The notes: generated from the sequence alone by a model not told the origin. Shown: positions 1 to 9,827, counted from the first letter of the stretch. The stretch is 64,000 nucleotides of DNA from DATJKD01 sp963728295 (GCA_963728295.1 CAVSKB010000004.1:124001-188000); one strand, 5' to 3'. Numbers and translations: made by a program.

Positions 1-776
1 CGCTTGATGCGCCAGAGCCAAACGTATTCCTTCGGCCAGACGATGTAGAGCCGGCCGCGCGCGGTCGCGGCGAGGATCGCCCGCGCTGCATCCGCGGCGT
101 CGTAGGCGGAGCGCGCCATCAGACGCCGCGCCATCGCGCTCTCCTCGGCCGGCGCGCGCATCGTCTCGAGCAGTCCCGTGCGGAAGAACCCGGGCATCGC
201 AACCGATACCTGCACACCCGATCCGCTCAGCTCGGCCGCGAGCGTCTCCGTGAGTGCAATCACGCCCGCCTTGCTCGCGTTGTAGGCGCCCATCTGCGGC
301 GCGGCCGCGAACCCGGCGGAGCTCGCGATGTTGAGGATGGTGCCCGATCCCTGCCTGCGCATCAGCGGAACGGCAGCGCGGCAGGCATGCACTACGCCGA
401 GCAGGTTGATGTCGACAGCCCAGCGCCAGTCCTCGGCCGAGGTGACCTCGACGAGCCCGGCCACCGCGACGCCGGCGTTGTTGATCAGGAGGTCGAGGCC
501 GCCGACCTCGCGCGCGTAGCGTTGGAGCGTGGACTCCACGAAATCGTGCGACGCCACGTCGCCGGTGTAGATGGTCGCGCGGCCGCCGACCGCATCGACC
601 TCCGCGCGGACACGCTCGAGGCGATCGACGGAGAGGTCGGCGAGCCCGAGCTGCCACCGGTGCCTCGCCAGCTCGAGTGCGAATGCGCGCCCGAGACCGC
701 TGGCCGCGCCGGTGACGAAGGCACGGCGCCCGGGCAGGCGCGTTGCCAGTCGCCCGATGTCTGCTTCGCCGCGCAT
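1..776 (-). CDS. Short-chain dehydrogenase/reductase (3' end beyond window)
   Basis: Classical SDR oxidoreductase using NAD(P)H; the substrate cannot be read from sequence. The reverse strand from an ATG at 776 shows the cofactor glycine motif TGAASGLG at about residues 22-29, the NNAG motif at 99-102, a serine pair near 152 and the catalytic Y165-x3-K169 (YNASK). About 258 codons are visible before the window edge, so the C-terminus is missing. It starts 45 bp from the divergently transcribed DUF2007 gene, so the two probably share a promoter region. The late motif YIVWPKEYVWLWR suggests a longer, possibly membrane-associated C-terminus. Family certain, function unknown. Confidence 0.85.
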   Translation of the reverse strand, partial: MRGEADIGRLATRLPGRRAFVTGAASGLGRAFALELARHRWQLGLADLSVDRLERVRAEVDAVGGRATIYTGDVASHDFVESTLQRYAREVGGLDLLINNAGVAVAGLVEVTSAEDWRWAVDINLLGVVHACRAAVPLMRRQGSGTILNIASSAGFAAAPQMGAYNASKAGVIALTETLAAELSGSGVQVSVAMPGFFRTGLLETMRAPAEESAMARRLMARSAYDAADAARAILAATARGRLYIVWPKEYVWLWRIK

Positions 777-821
777 CGCGATATGCTAGTCGCTGCAGTC
801 CGCCCTGCGAAGTCGGCAACC

Positions 822-1145
822 GTGCGCAAGATCCATACCTCTCCGTCGCTCGTCGAGATCGCGCACCTGCGCAACCTGCTGGAAGCCGAAGGCATCGGCT
901 GCCAGATCCGCAACGACCGGCTCGCGGGGGTGGTGGGCGAGATCCCGTTCGTCGAATGCTGGCCGGAGCTCTGGCTGCACCGCCCGGGCGATGCGCTGCG
1001 CGCCCGCGGCCTCATCGATCTGGCACTGCGTCCGTCCGCCGCGGCCGAGCCCTGGACCTGCCCGGGTTGCGACGAGCGCATCGAGGGGCAATTCGCCACG
1101 TGCTGGAATTGCGGGGCCGACGACAACGGCCGGTCGACGCCATGA
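822..1145 (+). CDS. DUF2007 protein with C-terminal zinc ribbon
   Basis: Small protein of about 107 residues. The N-terminal half matches the DUF2007 (putative signal-transducing) domain: VRKIHTSPSLVEIAHLRNLL followed by EAEGIGCQIRND. The C-terminus holds a CPGC...CWNCG double-knuckle, a likely zinc ribbon. I chose the GTG at 822 because DUF2007 proteins usually start two or three residues before this segment; an in-frame ATG at 783 would add 13 unconserved residues and run into the upstream divergent gene. It overlaps the next gene by 4 bp (ATGA at 1142). No specific role is known; the zinc ribbon suggests interaction or metal-stabilised folding. Confidence 0.75.
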   Translation: MRKIHTSPSLVEIAHLRNLLEAEGIGCQIRNDRLAGVVGEIPFVECWPELWLHRPGDALRARGLIDLALRPSAAAEPWTCPGCDERIEGQFATCWNCGADDNGRSTP

Positions 1146-1848
1146 CGGCGCTCACGATCGAGCGCCGATACAACGGTCCGCCGGACTCCGGCAACGGCGG
1201 CTATGTGTGCGGCTCGATCGCGGAAGCGCGTGCAGGCGGATCTGCGCGTGCGGCTCACCCGCCCGCCGCCGCTCGATACGCCGATGCCGCTGCTGCCCGA
1301 CGGCGACGACGCATGGCGGCTCGAGTCCGCGGACGGCACGGTCGCGAAGGCCGCGTCAGCGCGACTCGACGCTCACGGTGCCGGAGCCACCGCGTTACGT
1401 CGATGCGGTTTGGGCCTCGCAGCACTACGCTGGATTTCGCGCACACCCATTTCCCGAATGCTTCGTCTGCGGCCCGCAACGTCGCCGCGGTGACGGGCTG
1501 CGCATCTTTCCGGGTCAGCTCGATACCGGCCTGGTGGCGGCGCCATGGCTGCCAGCCGATTCGCTCGACGGCGGCGACGGCAAGGTGGCTGTGCGCTACC
1601 ACTGGGCGGCACTTGATTGCCCTGGGTTCTTCGCGGTGTCGGACGGACGCCAGGCGATGCTGCTCGGCGAGATGCAGGCGCATCTCGATCGACGCGTGCG
1701 CGTCGGAGATCCGTGCACGGTCATCGGCTGGCGGATCGGCGCCGACGGACGCAAGCACTACGTCGGGACGGCGATCTTCGACGTCGAGGGCGAACTCTGC
1801 GCTCGCGCCACCGCGACCTGGATCGCGATCGAGCCCGAGCCCGCCTGA
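1142..1848 (+). CDS. Hotdog-fold thioesterase-like protein, frame broken twice
   Basis: The protein can be followed through all three frames: MTALTIERRYNGPPDSGNGG from 1142, then LRVRLTRPPPLDTPMPLLPD from about 1235, then TVPEPPRYVDAVWAS from about 1375 to the stop at 1848. The GPPxSGNGGY opening and the later FPECFVCGP...GDGLRIFPG block are typical of two-domain hotdog proteins related to acyl-CoA thioesterases. Frame changes lie near 1228 and 1368. Conservation continues after each break, so I read them as sequencing indels, though decay cannot be excluded. The start overlaps the DUF2007 stop by 4 bp, so the pair is translationally coupled. It converges on ubiB with 10 bp between stops. Corrected length is about 235 residues. 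Confidence 0.6.
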
Positions 1849-1858
1849 CGCGGGCGGA

Positions 1859-3501
1859 TCAGCCGCCGCGGCGCGCCAGCAGGATCGCGAGACCGCCCGC
1901 GCCGGCCAGCACGAGTCCCGGGAGCAGCGATGCGCCGACCGCGAGCCACACGAGACCTCCGAGCAGGAGCGTGGCACCGATCAGGGTTCCGTCGCGTCGT
2001 CGCGACCCGGCACGGAGTTCCGCGCGCAGCTCGTCGATCCCGGCCTGCTCGACCCGCACCAGGAAACGGCCGTCGGACGCGTGCTGGGCGAGCGATTGCA
2101 GCGTCTGCGGCAGCGCGCGGATGGCTTCGCCGAGATCCGGGAGCTGCCGCCGCAGTTCCTGCGCGAACGACGCGGCCGCTCATGCGCTCTGCGGCCCATT
2201 CGCGCAGGATCGGCTGCGCGGTCTTCCACAGGTCGAGCTCGGGATAGAGCTGCCGGCCGAGGCCCTCGATCTGCAGCAGAGTCTTCTGCAGCAGGATGAG
2301 CTGCGGCTGGACCTCCATCTGGAAGCGCCGCGCCGTCTCGAACAACCGCAGCAGCACCTGCGCAAAGGAGATCTCCGACAGGGGTTTCTGGAAGATCGGC
2401 TCGCACACCGTGCGTACCGCAGACTCGAGCTCGTCGACGCGCGTGCCGGGAGGCACCCACCCCGAGTCGATGTGCAGCCGCGCCACGCGGTTGTAGTCGC
2501 GGTCGAAGAAGGCGAGGAAATTCTCCGCCAGGTAGTGCTGGTCGCGCGTGTCGAGCGTGCCGACGATCCCGAAGTCGACCGCCGCGTAGCGCGGGTGCTC
2601 CGGGTCCTCGACACGGACGAAGATGTTCCCCGGGTGCATGTCGGCGTGGAAGAAATTGTGGCGGAACACCTGCGTGAAGAAGATCTGCACGCCGTTTTCG
2701 GCAAGCCGCTGGATGTTCGTGCCGAGGCGCCTGAGCTCGGGGAGCTCGCTGATCAGCACGCCATGGATGCGCTCCATCACCATCACGTCGCCGCGGCACA
2801 GGTCCCAGTGCACTTCGGGCACATACAGCAGGTCGGAATCCTGGAAGTTGCGCCGCAGCTGCGAGGCGTTCGCGGCCTCGCGCATCAGGTCGAGCTCGTC
2901 GAGGATGGTCTTCTCGTACTCGCGGACGACCTCGGTGGGCCGCAGGCGCCGGCTCTCGGCGTAGTAATCGCGCGCGAAGCGCGCGAGCAGCGTGCATCAC
3001 CTCGAGATCACGCTCGATATCCGCGCGCACCCCGGGCCGCAGCACCTTGACGACGACCTGCCGGCCGTCCTTGAGCACGGCCGCGTGCACCTGCGCGATC
3101 GAGGCCGCCGCCAGCGGCTCCTCGTCGAAACTCTCGAATGCCTCGGCGACCGGGCGACCATAAGCGCGCTCGACGATCAGCCGCGCCTCGGCGCCCGGGA
3201 AGGGCGGAACGCGGTCCTGCAGCTTTGCGAGCTCGTCGGCGACGTCGGCGGGTAGCAGGTCGCGCCGCGTGGACAGCGCCTGGCCGAACTTGACGAAGAT
3301 GGGACCCAGGGCCTCGAACGCGAGCCGGATCCGCTCACCGCGGCTGCCGCCGCGAGTGCGCTCGAACCAGGTCGCGGGCGACAGATAGAACACGAACCGC
3401 AGGGGCCGGAAAAGGTGCGTCGCGAGGATGATGTCGTCCAGGCCGTGCCGGACCAGCACGCGCTGTATGGTGAGCAGACGGCCGAGCACACGCGCGCGCA
3501 T
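1859..3501 (-). CDS. ubiB: UbiB/AarF-family ubiquinone biosynthesis kinase-like protein (two frame breaks)
   Basis: Atypical protein kinase-like ATPase needed for ubiquinone biosynthesis, inner-membrane associated. The 1,643 bp span fits about 547 residues, the size of E. coli UbiB. The N-terminus carries the family A-rich nucleotide loop LAAASIAQVHAA and the KxGQ-type motif FVKFGQALSTR; the middle shows FFHADMHPGN and VDFGIVG; the C-terminus has two hydrophobic segments (LIGATLLLGGLVWLAVGASL and LPGLVLAGAGGLAILLA). Frame changes lie near 2990 (after DLEVMH) and 2183 (AAERMSGR then FAQELRRQLPDL); the second looks like one inserted base. ubiE-ubiJ-ubiB order is the usual gammaproteobacterial one. 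UbiB supports growth on respiratory substrates, so assembly error is more likely than a pseudogene. Confidence 0.85.
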
Positions 3502-3502
3502 G

Positions 3503-4121
3503 TCAGCTGCGCCGCCGTGTCGGTCCGATTGTCGCGCGGCGGGGCGAGGCGCGTGATGCGTGCCTCCAGCCGCTCGACATCGTCTCGCAGCTGGTCGACA
3601 TCCCGCAGGAATTCCTCGACCTCGATGCGCGCCGGTACGTCGCGTCCTTCCTCCTGCAGATATTCCGCCGCGCTGGTCGCGAGCGAATCGGTCGCGCGGC
3701 GACCGAAGGCGAGCACTTCGCGCGCGAGATTCGCGACGCGACGCGCCGCCACGTCGCCCACGATCTGCGACAACTCCTCCTCGAGGTCCGGCCGCGTCTG
3801 CTCCAGGAGATCCCGGAACGCCTGCGCGATCTCAGCGTCGCCTTCTATGCGCACCTTGCCGCTGCGCAGCCGCCCCTCGGCCTCCGGCCCGGCGAGCGCC
3901 AGCAACGCCAGCGGCGTGCCCGCGAGCCGTGCGTCCGCGGGCGTGTCCCTTCGCTCCGCGAGCACGATCCGCCCGTCGCGTGCCTCCATGAAGATCTTCA
4001 GTGGCGTGTTGGTCACCTCGAGCTCGAGCGCACGACCGTCCAGACGGCGCGTGAGCTCCTGCGCGCGCCGCGAGCCCGCGACGTTGCGATTCAGCACGTC
4101 CTGGAGGCGGGCAAGAAGCAT
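3503..4121 (-). CDS. ubiJ: UbiJ-like SCP2-domain ubiquinone accessory protein
   Basis: UbiJ binds lipid intermediates through an SCP2 fold and scaffolds the late ubiquinone-synthesis enzymes. The N-terminal 120 residues fit SCP2 (LELEVTNTPLKIFMEARDG, then LRSGKVRIEGDAEIAQAFRDLL), and the C-terminus is a coiled-coil-like stretch (EEFLRDVDQLRDDVERLEAR). It starts one base after the ubiE stop. The open frame has no stop before running deep into ubiB; a TGA at 3503-3505, one base before the ubiB ATG, becomes in-frame if there is an indel near 3540 in the CCGCCGCG stretch. That gives about 206 residues, close to the 201 of E. coli UbiJ. The end coordinate is therefore an inference. Confidence 0.7.
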
Positions 4122-4122
4122 G

Positions 4123-4903
4123 TCAGTAGTGATGGCCGCGATGCAGCGCCACGATGCCGCCTGCGAGGTTGTGGTAGCGGCAATCCTCGAGGCCGGCGTC
4201 GCGCATCAGGCCGAGCAGCGTCTCCTGGTCCGGGAAGCGGCGGATCGACTCCGCCAGATACCGGTAGCTCGCCTCGTCGCCCGCAACGCGCCGCCCGAGC
4301 CAGGGCAGCACGCCGAACGAGTAGGCGTCGTACAGCGGCTTCAGCGCCGCGACCGCCGGCTGCGAGAACTCGAGCACCAGCAACCGTCCGCCGGGACGCA
4401 GCACGCGGCGCATCGATGCGAGCGCCGCGGGCTTGTCCGTCACGTTGCGAAGCCCGAAGCCGATGGTCACGCAGTCGAAGGACTCGTCGCGGAACGGCAG
4501 CCGCTCCGCGTCCGCGATCGCGACGCGCAGATTGCGCAGGATGCCTCGGTCGAGCAGACGGTCGCGGCCGACCGCGAGCATCGCGGCGTTGATGTCGGAG
4601 AGCACGACCAGGCCCGTGTCGCCGACCTGGCGCGCCATCCCGGCGGCAAGATCGCCGGTGCCACCCGCGACATCGAGTGCGCGATGGCCCTCGCGCAGCG
4701 CCGGTCTGCGACAAGGTGAACTGCTTCCAGAGCCGATGCAGCCCGCCCGACATCAGATCGTTCATCAGGTCGTAGCGGCCGGCTACCGAATCGAATACCG
4801 CACGTACCCGGCGCGCCTTTTCCTCGCGCGGGACCTGCTCATAGCCGAAGTCGACCTTCCCGGATGCGCGTGCATCGGGGGTCTGGCGCGTGGGCTTGCT
4901 CAT
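4123..4903 (-). CDS. ubiE: UbiE, ubiquinone/menaquinone C-methyltransferase (one frame break)
   Basis: SAM-dependent C-methyltransferase of the quinone ring. The N-terminus has FGYEQVPREEKARRVRAVFDSVA and YDLMNDLMSGGLHRLWK, and the C-terminal part has the family signatures SDINAAML, CVTIGFGLRNVTD and LRPGGRLLVLEFSQP. The SAM loop (LDVAGGTGDLA) appears only after correcting a single extra G near 4707 in the sequence ACCGGCGCTGCGCGAG. The 781 bp span gives about 260 residues against 251 in E. coli. The TGA is followed after one base by the ubiJ ATG, so ubiE-ubiJ-ubiB is likely one transcript. The break is probably a sequencing insertion. Confidence 0.88.
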
Positions 4904-4962
4904 TCTGAGCGCATTCTACCCGGTCGCCGTTGCCCGCCCGGACGTACCGGCGACCGCGCCTG

Positions 4963-5337
4963 TCAGCGGCGCGCGGGCACCGGCGTGGGATAAGGGATGC
5001 CCAGCTTCGCCAGCCGGTCGAGATAATGCTGCCACTTCGCGGCGTGGGTCTCGCCGAGCTCGCGCAGGTACGCCCAGGTGTAGAGCCCGGTGTCGTGGCC
5101 GTCGTCGAACCTGAGCCGGACGGCGTAATGGCCGACCGGTTCGACGGCGGTGACTGCGACATCGTGCTTGCCGAGCTGCAGGGTCTCCTGCCCGGGCCCG
5201 TGGCCGCGCACCTCTGCCGAAGGCGAATAGACACGCAGGTACTCGAAGGGCAGCGAGTACACGGCGCCGTCGTCGAAGGCAACTTCGAGTACCCGCGACT
5301 TCGTGCGCAACCGCAGACCGGTGACGCGTGATTCCAT
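4963..5337 (-). CDS. DUF971 (gamma-butyrobetaine hydroxylase N-terminal-like) protein
   Basis: A 124-residue stand-alone DUF971 domain, the fold found at the N-terminus of gamma-butyrobetaine hydroxylase. Visible family features are LRLRTKSRVLEVAFDDG, LPFEYLRVYSPSAEV and the C-terminal GHDTGLYTWAYLRELG. I used the internal ATG at 5337 (MESRVTGLRL), because the 20 residues before it are unlike the family. Gene order (hslU, DUF971, ubiE) is conserved in many Gammaproteobacteria. The protein is sometimes discussed in connection with iron-sulfur or quinone metabolism, but nothing here shows a specific role. Confidence 0.8.
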   Translation of the reverse strand: MESRVTGLRLRTKSRVLEVAFDDGAVYSLPFEYLRVYSPSAEVRGHGPGQETLQLGKHDVAVTAVEPVGHYAVRLRFDDGHDTGLYTWAYLRELGETHAAKWQHYLDRLAKLGIPYPTPVPARR

Positions 5338-5449
5338 CGTCACCCCTGTACCGATGCCTTCAGGCGAGGAGGAAATGCCACGGTACCCGAAGCACACTTG
5401 GCCATTCCAACAACGAGCACCTTCAGGGCGAAGGATTCATGCGCGAGCA

Positions 5450-6776
5450 TCAAAGAATATAGCGTGTCAGGTCCTGGTCGCGGACGAGCTCGCCCAGGCT
5501 CGAATCGACGTACGCAGCGTCGATCGTGACCGCGGCCCCGGCGCGATCGGACGCCTCGAACGACACCGCCTCAAGCAGCCGCTCCATGACGGTGTGCAGC
5601 CGGCGGGCGCCGATGTTCTCGGTGCGCTCATTGACCTCGAAGGCGACCTCGGCGATGCGCCGCACGCCGCTCGCGGCGAACCCGAGCGTCACACCTTCGG
5701 TCGCCAGCAGCGCCGCGTACTGCGTGCAGAGCGAGGCGTCCGGCTCGGTGAGGATCCGGACGAAGTCCTCGACCCCGAGCGCAGTGAGCTCGACCCGGAT
5801 CGGCAGCCGTCCCTGCAGCTCCGGGATCAGGTCCGACGGCTTCGCCATGTGGAAGGCGCCCGACGCGATGAACAGCATGTGATCGGTCTTGACCATCCCG
5901 TGCTTGGTGCTGACCGTGCACCCTTCGACCAGGGGCAGCAGGTCGCGCTGCACACCTTCGCGCGACACGTCCACGCCCGCCGTTTCCTGCCGGCGCGCGA
6001 TCTTGTCGATCTCGTCGATGAACACGATGCCGTTCTGCTCGGCGTTGCGCAGCGCCTGGACCTTGAGCTCCTCCTCGTTCACGAGCCGTGCCGCTTCTTC
6101 CTCGGTCAGGAGCTTGAAGGCCTCGCGGACCGGGAGCCGACGCGGCTTCGTCCGGTTGCCGGCGAGGCTCGAGAACATGCCCTGCAGCTGCTGGGACAGT
6201 TCCTCCATTCCGGGCGGCGCCATGATCTCGACGCCCACCGGCACCGCGCGTATCTCGACATCGATCTCGCGATCGTCGAGCTGCCCCTCGCGCAGCATCT
6301 TGCGGAAGCGCTGACGGGTATCGCCCTCCCGCGCGTCGGTCGGTCTCGCCAGGAGTGCGCGGCCTCGGCAGGAGCACGTCGAGGATTCGTTCCTCGGCTG
6401 CGTCCATTGCACGGTGACGCACCTTGTCCATCTCCTGCTCGCGCGTCATCTTGACCGCGATGTCGACCAGCTCCTTGACGATGGAGTCGACCTCGCGACC
6501 GACATAGCCGACCTCGGTGAACTTGGTCGCCTCGACCTTGATGAAGGGCGCGTTCGCGAGCCGTGCGAGCCGCCGCGCGATCTCGGTCTTGCCGACGCCC
6601 GTGGGGCCGATCATCAGGATATTCTTCGGCGTGATCTCGCCGCGCAGGTCCTCGGCGACCTGCATGCGCCGCCACCGGTTGCGGAGCGCGATCGCCACCG
6701 CGCGCTTGGCGGCGCCCTGCCCGACGATGTGCTTGTCGAGCTCCTGGACGATCTCGCGCGGCGTCATCGAAGACAT
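5450..6776 (-). CDS. hslU: HslU, ATPase subunit of the HslUV protease (one frame break)
   Basis: AAA+ unfoldase that feeds substrates to the HslV peptidase in the cytoplasm. Starts MSSMTPREIVQELDKHIVGQ, with Walker A GPTGVGKT at about residue 59, the pore-loop region ATKFTEVGYVGREVDSIVKE, Walker B IVFIDEIDK and the sensor-2 region GARRLHTVMERLLE near the end. The ATG overlaps the hslV stop by one base (TGATG at 6776). A frame change near 6355 joins RILDVLLPRPR to LLARPTDAREG. The span gives about 442 residues, as in E. coli (443). The I-domain is normal across the break, so an assembly indel is more likely than loss of the gene. Confidence 0.9.
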
Positions 6777-7327
6777 CAGGAGCCCAGCGTCTCGATCGTC
6801 AGGCTGCGGTTCGTATAGATGCAGATGTCGGCCGCGATGCCGAGCGCCTTCTCGACGATCGTCCGCGCGTCGAGATCGGTGTTCTCGAGCAACGCCATCG
6901 CCGCGGCCTGGGCGAACGCGCCGCCGGAGCCCACTGCGACCAGGTCGTGTTCGGGCTCGATTACGTCGCCGTTGCCGGATACCAGGAACGAATGCGTCTC
7001 GTCGGCCACGCACAGCAGCGCCTCGAGACGCCGCAGGCTCCGGTCCGATCGCCAGTCCTTCGCGAGCTCGATCGCGGCCCGCGTCAGGTTGCCGTATTGC
7101 GTGAGCTTGGCCTCGAAGCGCTCGAACAGCGTGAACGCGTCCGCCGTGCCGCCCGCGAAGCCCGCGATCACCTTGCCCTCGTGCAGCCGGCGCACCTTGC
7201 GCGCATTGCCCTTCATCACCGTGTTGCCGAGGGTGACCTGGCCGTCGCCACCCATGGCCACGACGCCGCCGCGACGCACGCAGAGGATGGTGGTGCCGTG
7301 CGGCTCGAAGCCGTTGCCCGACGTCAT
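6776..7327 (-). CDS. hslV: HslV, peptidase subunit of the HslUV protease
   Basis: Threonine peptidase with a proteasome beta fold, dodecameric, activated by HslU. The usual mature N-terminus TTILCVRRGG is present but is preceded by an 11-residue extension (MTSGNGFEPHG), so the nucleophile Thr would be exposed only after removal of this leader. Other family blocks are VAMGGDGQVTLGNTVMK, VIAGFAGGTADAFTLFERFE and the C-terminal CIYTNRSLTIETL. The gene is intact, 183 residues. Its ATG overlaps the xerC stop (ATGA) and its stop overlaps the hslU start, so xerC-hslV-hslU is translationally coupled. Confidence 0.93.
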   Translation of the reverse strand: MTSGNGFEPHGTTILCVRRGGVVAMGGDGQVTLGNTVMKGNARKVRRLHEGKVIAGFAGGTADAFTLFERFEAKLTQYGNLTRAAIELAKDWRSDRSLRRLEALLCVADETHSFLVSGNGDVIEPEHDLVAVGSGGAFAQAAAMALLENTDLDARTIVEKALGIAADICIYTNRSLTIETLGS

Positions 7328-8262
7328 GCCGGCTCCGGATCGCCTGCGGCACGCGACGCGGCGCGCTTGCGCCGCGCGCGTGGATGAGCCCGGTCGTAGA
7401 CCCGCGCGAGATGCTGGAAATCGAGATGCGTGTACACCTGCGTCGTGCTGATGTTGGCATGACCCAGCAGTTCCTGGACCGCGCGCAGGTCGCCGCTCGA
7501 CTCGAGCAGGTGCGAGGCGAACGAATGCCGGAACATGTGCGGGTGCACGTGGACGGGCAGGCCCATGAGCCGCGCCCAGCGCGCGATGCGTCGCTGCACG
7601 ATGCGGGGGCCCAGACGGCGGCCGCCCTGGCCGGTGAATACGGCACGCTCGTCGACTGCCGCTACGCCGCCGCGCTCGGCGAGCCAGCGCCTGATCGCGT
7701 CGATGGCGTGGCGGCCGACCGGTACGATCCGGGTCTTGCGGCCCTTGCCGGTGACGCGCACCGTGCGGTCACGAAGGTCGATGTCCTGGAGATCGAGCCC
7801 GAGCAGCTCGGACAGCCGAAGGCCCGACGAATAGAAGAGCTCCATGATCGCCTTGTCGCGGATGCCGAGCCGCTCGTCGCTGCGGAATTCGAGCAGACGG
7901 CCCATCGTGTCGGCATCCAGCGTCACGGGCAGGCGCTTGCGCGCTTTCGGCGCCTGCACGCCCGCGGCCGGATTGTGCTTGAGCTCTCCCTCGCGCAGCA
8001 GGAAGCGGAAGAAACTTCGCACGGCCGAGAGCCTGCGCTGGATCGACGAGGGCGACAACCCGCGCCGGTGGCAGCGTGCGGCGAACTCGCGGACGTGCTG
8101 CGCATCGAGCGATTGCCAGCCGGCGATGCCGTGCGTTTCGCAGAATTCGACCAGCGCCCCGAGATCGCGCGCGTAACCTGCGCCCGTGTGTGCGGAGAGC
8201 TGCCGCTCGTCGCGCAGGCTCGCGAGAAAGCGGTCGACGCCGCCCGCGAGCGCCCCGCTCAT
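7324..8262 (-). CDS. xerC: XerC, tyrosine recombinase for chromosome dimer resolution
   Basis: Site-specific tyrosine recombinase acting with XerD and FtsK at dif. The 312-residue frame from ATG 8262 has the SAM-like N-terminal core-binding domain (LASLRDERQLSAHTGAGYAR) and the catalytic domain: SSGLRLSELLGL (Arg), TGKGRKTRIVPVG (Lys), HPHMFRHSFASHLLESSGDL (His/Arg), LLGHANISTTQVYTHL (His and nucleophile Tyr). The start overlaps the DUF484 stop in an ATGA. Position between DUF484 and hslV is the standard gammaproteobacterial arrangement and separates it from XerD. Confidence 0.92.
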   Translation of the reverse strand: MSGALAGGVDRFLASLRDERQLSAHTGAGYARDLGALVEFCETHGIAGWQSLDAQHVREFAARCHRRGLSPSSIQRRLSAVRSFFRFLLREGELKHNPAAGVQAPKARKRLPVTLDADTMGRLLEFRSDERLGIRDKAIMELFYSSGLRLSELLGLDLQDIDLRDRTVRVTGKGRKTRIVPVGRHAIDAIRRWLAERGGVAAVDERAVFTGQGGRRLGPRIVQRRIARWARLMGLPVHVHPHMFRHSFASHLLESSGDLRAVQELLGHANISTTQVYTHLDFQHLARVYDRAHPRARRKRAASRAAGDPEPA

Positions 8263-8973
8263 GCGTTGCGGGCGAGCATCGCCTCGCTGACGAGCTCGCC
8301 GATCCGCACGAGGAAGTCCGTGCTCATGGTCGGCAGGAAGCGCTCGGTGTCGTGACTGCCGATCGCGAGCAGTCCGATCGAGGCGCGCTCGCCCAGCGGG
8401 ATCAGGGCGCGTCGATCCGACCGTGCTGCCGTCGCCGCCGAACAGGTACTGGCGCTGCGTGTCGCGGATCTGGCCGCTGCGCGGCCGGGCGTTCTCGAAA
8501 AAGGTCTCGAAGATGCGCAGCTCCGGGGCGCCGCGGGCCACCAGGCGCAGGTGCTGGTTGGCGAACCCCGCGATACCGGGGAGCGTGCTGTCGGTTATCA
8601 GCGCCACCCAGCGCGAGGCGCCGAAATCCTCGCGCAGCGAGGTCTCGAGTGCGCCGACCACGCCCGCGAGGTCACGCGTGCGGAGCAGGCGCCGCGTGAG
8701 CTTGTGCATGCGCTCCGTCGTGAGGTCGTTGGTCCGCCCGTTCTCGATCAGCTCGTGAAGCCGTTGCTCGAGATGGGTGTTCTTCTCGCGCAGCACCAGC
8801 ACCTGCCGCTCGACCAGCGAGACCGCGGCGCTGCCGCGCTGATGGGGGAGCCGCAGGCGGACCAGCACGCCGGCGTGGCGCTCGAAGAAGTCGGGATGCG
8901 CCACCAGGTGCTCCGCGATCCGGTCGTCGTCGATCGCGGTCGCGTCGATGCCGCGTGCCGTCTGTTTGTTCAT
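8259..8973 (-). CDS. DUF484 family protein (one frame break)
   Basis: GAF-like DUF484 protein of unknown role, almost always between dapF and xerC. The N-terminus is typical: DDDRIAEHLVAHPDFFERH, then a coiled coil (SLVERQVLVLREKNTHLEQR). The frame breaks near 8408, after FGGDGSTVGST; the correct continuation (ALIPLGERASIGLLAIGSHD, then RIGELVSEAMLARNA) is read in the next frame to the TGA at 8259. Without correction it appears fused to XerC, which is an artefact. Corrected length is about 237 residues. The start overlaps the dapF stop by 4 bp. Confidence 0.8.
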
Positions 8974-9827
8974 GCCGACTCCTCCATCAAGTAATCCTGC
9001 AGTTCGACGTGTCCCTCGAACGCCGTCTCGGCCGGGCCAGTGAGCCAGATCGGCTCGCCGGGACCGCGCCAGTCGACGATGAGCCGCCCGCCACGCGTAT
9101 CGACGCGGACTTCCTGCGCAAGCGGACCGTGCCGGCGACCGACAGCAACCGCTGCGCAGGCACCCGTGCCGCAGGCGAGGGTCTCGCCGGTGCCGCGTTC
9201 GAACACGCGGAGCCGGATGTGCTCCGGTGACACGATCTCGACGAAGCCCACGTTTACGCGCCGCGGAAAACGCGCGTGATTCTCCATGGCGGGTCCGACG
9301 GTGTCCACCGGCGCCTCTGCGACCGATGCGACGCGGATCACCGCGTGCGGATTGCCGATGGACACCGCGCCGAACTCGACCGGGCCCGTCAACAGGTCGA
9401 TCCGATAGCTCACCGCTTCAGTGGCGGCGTCGAAGGGCAGCGAGCGCGGATCGAAATCCGGTACGCCGAAGGCGACCGATACGAGGCCGTCGTCACGCAT
9501 CACGGCGTCGACGACGCCGCCGGGGCTCCCGAGGCGCATCGGGCGCTCGCGCCGGGGATTGCGTCGGGCGATCAGCGTCGCGATGCAGCGCGCGCCGTTG
9601 CCACACTGTTCCACCTCGGTACCGTCGGCGTTGAAGATGCGGTAGTAGACGTCCGTGCCGGGGCTGCGCGGCGCGGAAAGTACCAGCGCCTGGTCGAAGC
9701 CGATGCCGGTGCGTCGATCGGCGAGCCGCCTGAGCTGCGCTGGCGTGGGGACCTCGTGGGGCCGGGGAGCGTCGAAGACGATGAAGTCGTTGCCGAGCCC
9801 ATGCATCTTCGTGAATTTGAGCCGCAT
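8970..9827 (-). CDS. dapF: Diaminopimelate epimerase
   Basis: Converts LL- to meso-diaminopimelate for lysine and peptidoglycan synthesis, a cofactor-independent two-cysteine mechanism. The 285-residue protein starts MRLKFTKMHGLGNDFIVFDA, carries the first active-site Cys in EVEQCGNGARC (about residue 75) and the second in LACGTGACAAVAVG (about residue 221). GNPHAV and ERGTGETLACGTG are also intact. It overlaps DUF484 by ATGA. The spacing of 75 bp to the upstream sugar dehydrogenase leaves room for its own promoter. Confidence 0.95.
   Translation of the reverse strand: MRLKFTKMHGLGNDFIVFDAPRPHEVPTPAQLRRLADRRTGIGFDQALVLSAPRSPGTDVYYRIFNADGTEVEQCGNGARCIATLIARRNPRRERPMRLGSPGGVVDAVMRDDGLVSVAFGVPDFDPRSLPFDAATEAVSYRIDLLTGPVEFGAVSIGNPHAVIRVASVAEAPVDTVGPAMENHARFPRRVNVGFVEIVSPEHIRLRVFERGTGETLACGTGACAAVAVGRRHGPLAQEVRVDTRGGRLIVDWRGPGEPIWLTGPAETAFEGHVELQDYLMEESA

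Noticed and set aside
5628..7646. Long frame joining an out-of-frame part of xerC, HslV-antisense-like sequence and HslU
   Set aside because: Only the HslU N-terminal part is real; the rest is a high-GC shadow frame of hslV and xerC.
7324..8973. Apparent DUF484-XerC fusion protein of about 549 residues
   Set aside because: The join falls in a frame break near 8408; the correct DUF484 C-terminus and stop (8259) are in another frame, and XerC has its own ATG at 8262.
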